Of a DNA stretch of 7,832 nt, positions 5,984-7,832 are shown piece by piece. The notes under the pieces are model-generated. The model worked only from the letters and a program-made list of their open reading frames with translations, made no database searches and was not told the origin of the DNA. Every line of letters starts with the position of its first letter. The stretch's first letter is position 1. A program made the position numbers and the translations under genes. Origin of the DNA: an uncultured Paenibacillaceae bacterium (GTDB lineage Bacteria > Bacillota > Bacilli > Aneurinibacillales > Aneurinibacillaceae); assembly GCA_937874515.1 (NCBI GenBank), contig CALNBV010000278.1, forward strand, positions 1-7,832, read 5' to 3'.

Positions 5984-7438
5984 CTAACCCCAATTGAAAA
6001 AGCGTTGAAAGAAACGATACATAATATTGTCTTCATGGACTTCCTGAACCTCTTGAGCCTCCTGGGCAGGAGACATGGCTGGGCTCCGCACAGGATTCCC
6101 ACTCATGGTAGCATTCAGGGCTTTCCCTGCGTTTAGCATGCCCCCTGTGCTTACCTTCCAGCTTAAGGAGGATACTGAGGTTGTCGTCTTGAGAAGGGTC
6201 TCTTTGATTTGCAATACGCTAGCAGACCTGTTTTTACTTAATAATAAGGCTGCTGTACCTGTTACATAAGGTGCGGCCATAGATGTTCCATTATAATAGC
6301 CGTATGTATTGCCCGGTAAGGTGCTAAGAATATTCACCCCAGGTGCAGCAAGGTCCGTACTGGTTGTCCCATAGTTGGACCAATAAGGAACGTTCCCTTG
6401 ATTATCGATGGCAGCTACGGAGATGATATTAGGCAAATCGTATGCTGCAGGGTAACTGGAAAAATAGCCGTCAATGTTGCTGCTGTTATTCCCGGCAGCT
6501 ACCACAAATAACGCATTGGTATTTTTTATGACGTCATACTCTGCCTGGCTAAAGGTCCAACCTCCAAGGGACATGTTGATAATTTTCACGCCCTTTGCCT
6601 TTGCATAGGCGATGGCCTCCAATACATCGGAGACGTATCCCCCTTCTGCCATAATCTTCAAAGGCATAATTTTCACATTGGGAGCGACACCAGTCACGCC
6701 AATGTTATTATTGTTTGCCGCGATGATTCCGGCTACATGGGTACCATGGGCATCTTCGTTACTGGAATAAAAAATAGCGTTATTTTCATCATAGAAATTC
6801 CAGCCGTTCACATCATCAATGTAACCATTGCGGTCGTTATCAATGCCGTCACCGGAAATTTCTCCTGGGTTTTTCCAAATTCGATTCCGTAAATCTGGAT
6901 GACTCATGTCTATCCCTGAATCAATGACACCAACCACAACACTGTTGCTTCCCCTGGTTTGTACCCAGGCTCTTTCTGCGTCAATGTCAATATCAGGAGT
7001 TCCATTGATCCCAGAGATGGATTGGCCCCTATTTTCCATCCCCCATTGTTCCCCATACAATGGATCCGTAACAGTAAAGGTTCGTTCATAATTAGGTTCA
7101 GCATACTCTACTAACCCAGAACCTAGTAAATCGCTAACCACCTGGTCTATTGTGGATTGCAAATTAAAAGATAGAAGTTTAGTCTGATTCTGAGGAAAAT
7201 CCATCTTTTCTATTAAATGATGGTTTACTTGTGTTCTATTTAAACTTTCTACACTTTCACCAGTTTTAAATTTAACGAGAATTTCCCCTTCTTTATACTT
7301 TCTCTCCTGGACCCTCTTCTTTGTAGTTCCGCTGTCTGCAGCCTCGGAAGAAGCGGAAAAAGGCATGGTTGAAGTAATTAATCCTATGCTAAGGCACAAG
7401 ACCACCACTTTCATCCAACCAGTGCGTCTATTAAGCAT
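5984..7438 (-). CDS. Secreted S8 serine protease without Ig or SLH domains
   Basis: Secreted subtilisin-type endopeptidase of 484 residues. The signal peptide is about 1-30 (MPFSASS), the prodomain about 47-118 (YKEGEILVKFKTG, VEYAEPNY), and the S8 domain about 160-445 with Asp173, His231, Asn317 and Ser386. A calcium-type loop DNDRNGYIDDVNG is near 200. ATG 7438 follows GAGGGGGG by seven bases; an upstream in-frame TTG at 7504 lacks a site and would start in a hairpin. After GKALNATM, where the SLH paralogue continues into Ig domains, there are only about 40 residues, including a Gln/Glu-rich stretch (AQEAQEVQEVHED). It then ends NIMYRFFQRFFNWG, resembling the SLH paralogue's end, so an ancestral C-terminal half was probably lost. 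Two usually conserved positions differ: GTSMAAPY for PH, and AGNNS for GNEG. No clear intrinsic terminator follows the stop. Without an anchor the product should be released. Confidence 0.93.
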   Translation of the reverse strand: MLNRRTGWMKVVVLCLSIGLITSTMPFSASSEAADSGTTKKRVQERKYKEGEILVKFKTGESVESLNRTQVNHHLIEKMDFPQNQTKLLSFNLQSTIDQVVSDLLGSGLVEYAEPNYERTFTVTDPLYGEQWGMENRGQSISGINGTPDIDIDAERAWVQTRGSNSVVVGVIDSGIDMSHPDLRNRIWKNPGEISGDGIDNDRNGYIDDVNGWNFYDENNAIFYSSNEDAHGTHVAGIIAANNNNIGVTGVAPNVKIMPLKIMAEGGYVSDVLEAIAYAKAKGVKIINMSLGGWTFSQAEYDVIKNTNALFVVAAGNNSSNIDGYFSSYPAAYDLPNIISVAAIDNQGNVPYWSNYGTTSTDLAAPGVNILSTLPGNTYGYYNGTSMAAPYVTGTAALLLSKNRSASVLQIKETLLKTTTSVSSLSWKVSTGGMLNAGKALNATMSGNPVRSPAMSPAQEAQEVQEVHEDNIMYRFFQRFFNWG

Positions 7439-7468
7439 GTAGTTTCCCCCCTCTTTACCTATTAAACC

Positions 7469-7499
7469 AAAAAAATCCCCTAAATAGCAGGAGATTTTT
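7469..7499 (-). terminator. Terminator-like hairpin in the leader of the protease starting at 7438
   Basis: Read on the minus strand, AAAAATCTCCT (7499-7489) pairs with AGGGGATTTTT (7481-7471) over 11 bases, with one G-U, and continues into a U-run. It lies only 31 bases before the start codon. It is either an attenuator or a barrier to read-through from the right. A TTGACA box overlaps its upstream edge (7504-7499), but no matching -10 box is found at a normal distance. Confidence 0.55.
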
Positions 7500-7569
7500 G
7501 TCAATTTTATTACTTTAATAGTGTTTTTTCAGTAATTCTGAAGATAGGGTCCTGGTCATGAAAAGAACC

Positions 7570-7595
7570 AAAAAAATCCCCTTTAAATAAGGGGG
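7570..7595 (-). terminator. Intrinsic terminator-like hairpin, minus strand
   Basis: On the minus strand CCCCTT (7594-7589) pairs with AAGGGG (7583-7578) around a 5-base loop, then A and seven U. It shares a 16-base identical block, AACCAAAAAAATCCCC on the plus strand, with the hairpin at 7469-7499 (7465-7480 and 7566-7581). It would stop transcripts entering from the right. Confidence 0.55.
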
Positions 7596-7597
7596 GC

Positions 7598-7633
7598 CCA
7601 CACTCCTTATCACCTTTATCCCCTTTGGTCAGT
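7598..7633 (+). repeat. Dispersed 36-bp repeat, third copy
   Basis: 35 of 36 bases match 5777-5812, about 1.8 kb away. It starts CCACACTCCTTATCACC and ends CCCCTTTGGTCAGT. After GTCAGT the copies diverge completely, which marks a sharp element boundary. Confidence 0.85.
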
Positions 7634-7653
7634 AGTTTACTAGTTAATATAAG
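7625..7653 (+). promoter_or_regulatory. Possible plus-strand promoter into copy B
   Basis: TTGGTC (7625-7630) and TATAAG (7648-7653) are 17 bases apart. The -10 is good and the -35 weak. Transcription would begin near 7660, just ahead of or inside AACCGTAAGGT, and run into the structured element. GTTAAT (7643-7648) and ATTAAC (7654-7659) also form a 6-bp inverted repeat over this -10 box. Confidence 0.35.
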
Positions 7654-7832
7654 ATTAACCGTAAGGTCTATATATGGAGATGCTAATGAATCAAATGAGT
7701 GCCTTTTTGCGAGCCGATTCAAAGGACATCTGAATAGAGGGCGAAAAAAGCCTTCAACCGTAAAAGAAACTTGCTGGTGCCAAGCAAAGCGAAGGCAACG
7801 GCTTAGTTGACTTATGCCGAGAGGAAAGCGTT
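7654..7832 (+). other. Structured RNA-like element, copy B, cut by window end
   Basis: Possible structured RNA, longer than copy A. Visible pairings include AACC-GTAA-GGT (7657-7667), GAATC with GATTC (about 7687 and 7718), GATG with CATC outside that, GGC-GAAAAAA-GCC (about 7739-7752), and GCTGGTGCC (7773-7781) with GGCAACGGC (7794-7802; one mismatch, one G-U). From 7751 on it aligns with copy A. No convincing reading frame or recognised family is visible. The right edge may lead into an associated gene that cannot be seen. The rest of 7439-7832 holds the hairpins and the repeat listed separately. Confidence 0.35.

Noticed and set aside
5915..6136. Plus-strand frame beginning MQIRFVKILSAEELARF
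   Set aside because: The first 30 residues look somewhat protein-like and the ATG falls at the same place as one in copy B of the structured element. But there is no ribosome site, and most of it is antisense to the protease C-terminus.
7438..7504. Start of the right-hand protease at TTG 7504
   Set aside because: It has no ribosome site and its first codons lie in a terminator-like hairpin; ATG 7438 has GAGGGGGG at the right distance and leads straight into the signal peptide.
7510..7722. Minus-strand frame of 70 codons with KGDKGDKE
   Set aside because: Its composition comes from the repeat and the hairpins it crosses, and it has no ribosome site or recognisable domain.
7654..7832. Magnesium (M-box) or fluoride riboswitch
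   Set aside because: TATATATGGAGATGC recalls part of an M-box, but the rest of the conserved core is not found in order, and no transporter gene is visible. The fluoride signature is also incomplete.

Overview
The window looks like a low-GC Gram-positive (Bacillota, Bacilli-type) chromosome segment. The evidence is AT-rich intergenic DNA, strong AGGAGG/GGGG-type ribosome binding sites, intrinsic hairpin-plus-U terminators, Sec signal peptides and a protein carrying three S-layer homology (SLH) repeats. I cannot name the genus from the sequence.

Layout, left to right. 1-1356 (-): the N-terminal 452 residues of a secreted subtilisin-family (S8) protease that runs off the left edge. 1357-1539: its leader and promoter, plus a terminator. 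1540-1905 (-): a small four-helix membrane protein of unknown function. 1906-2184: a short stretch that appears to hold the collapsed remains of another S8-SLH gene (leader, ribosome site, about 14 signal-peptide codons and the last ten residues, with the body missing), followed by the terminator of the next gene. 2185-4608 (-): a full S8 protease with two Ig-like domains and three SLH repeats. 4609-4778: a divergent promoter region. 4779-5684 (+): a CPBP/CAAX-type intramembrane protease with its own terminator. 5685-5983 (299 bp): no gene, but a tandem 68-bp-period repeat and a structured, RNA-like element. 5984-7438 (-): a third S8 protease with no Ig or SLH domains, whose last residues look like a leftover SLH tail. 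7439-7832 (394 bp): two related terminator-like hairpins, another copy of the dispersed repeat, and a second, longer copy of the structured element that runs off the right edge.

The dominant theme is an expanding and decaying tandem family of secreted S8 proteases. All three intact members share one architecture: signal peptide, a prodomain with a GE[IV][IL]VKFK motif, a calcium-type loop DNDxNGxIDDVNG, and an intact D/H/N/S active site. They differ at the C-terminus: SLH wall anchor (2185-4608), none (5984-7438), or unknown (1-1356). The anchored member would stay on the cell envelope while the SLH-less one would be released. That reading, and any link to the divergent intramembrane protease, is inference.

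The most interesting unexplained signals are the collapsed paralogue at 1918-2098 and the two divergent copies of a stem-loop element at about 5849-5926 and 7751-7820. In that element the arms differ in sequence but still pair, which suggests a selected RNA structure.
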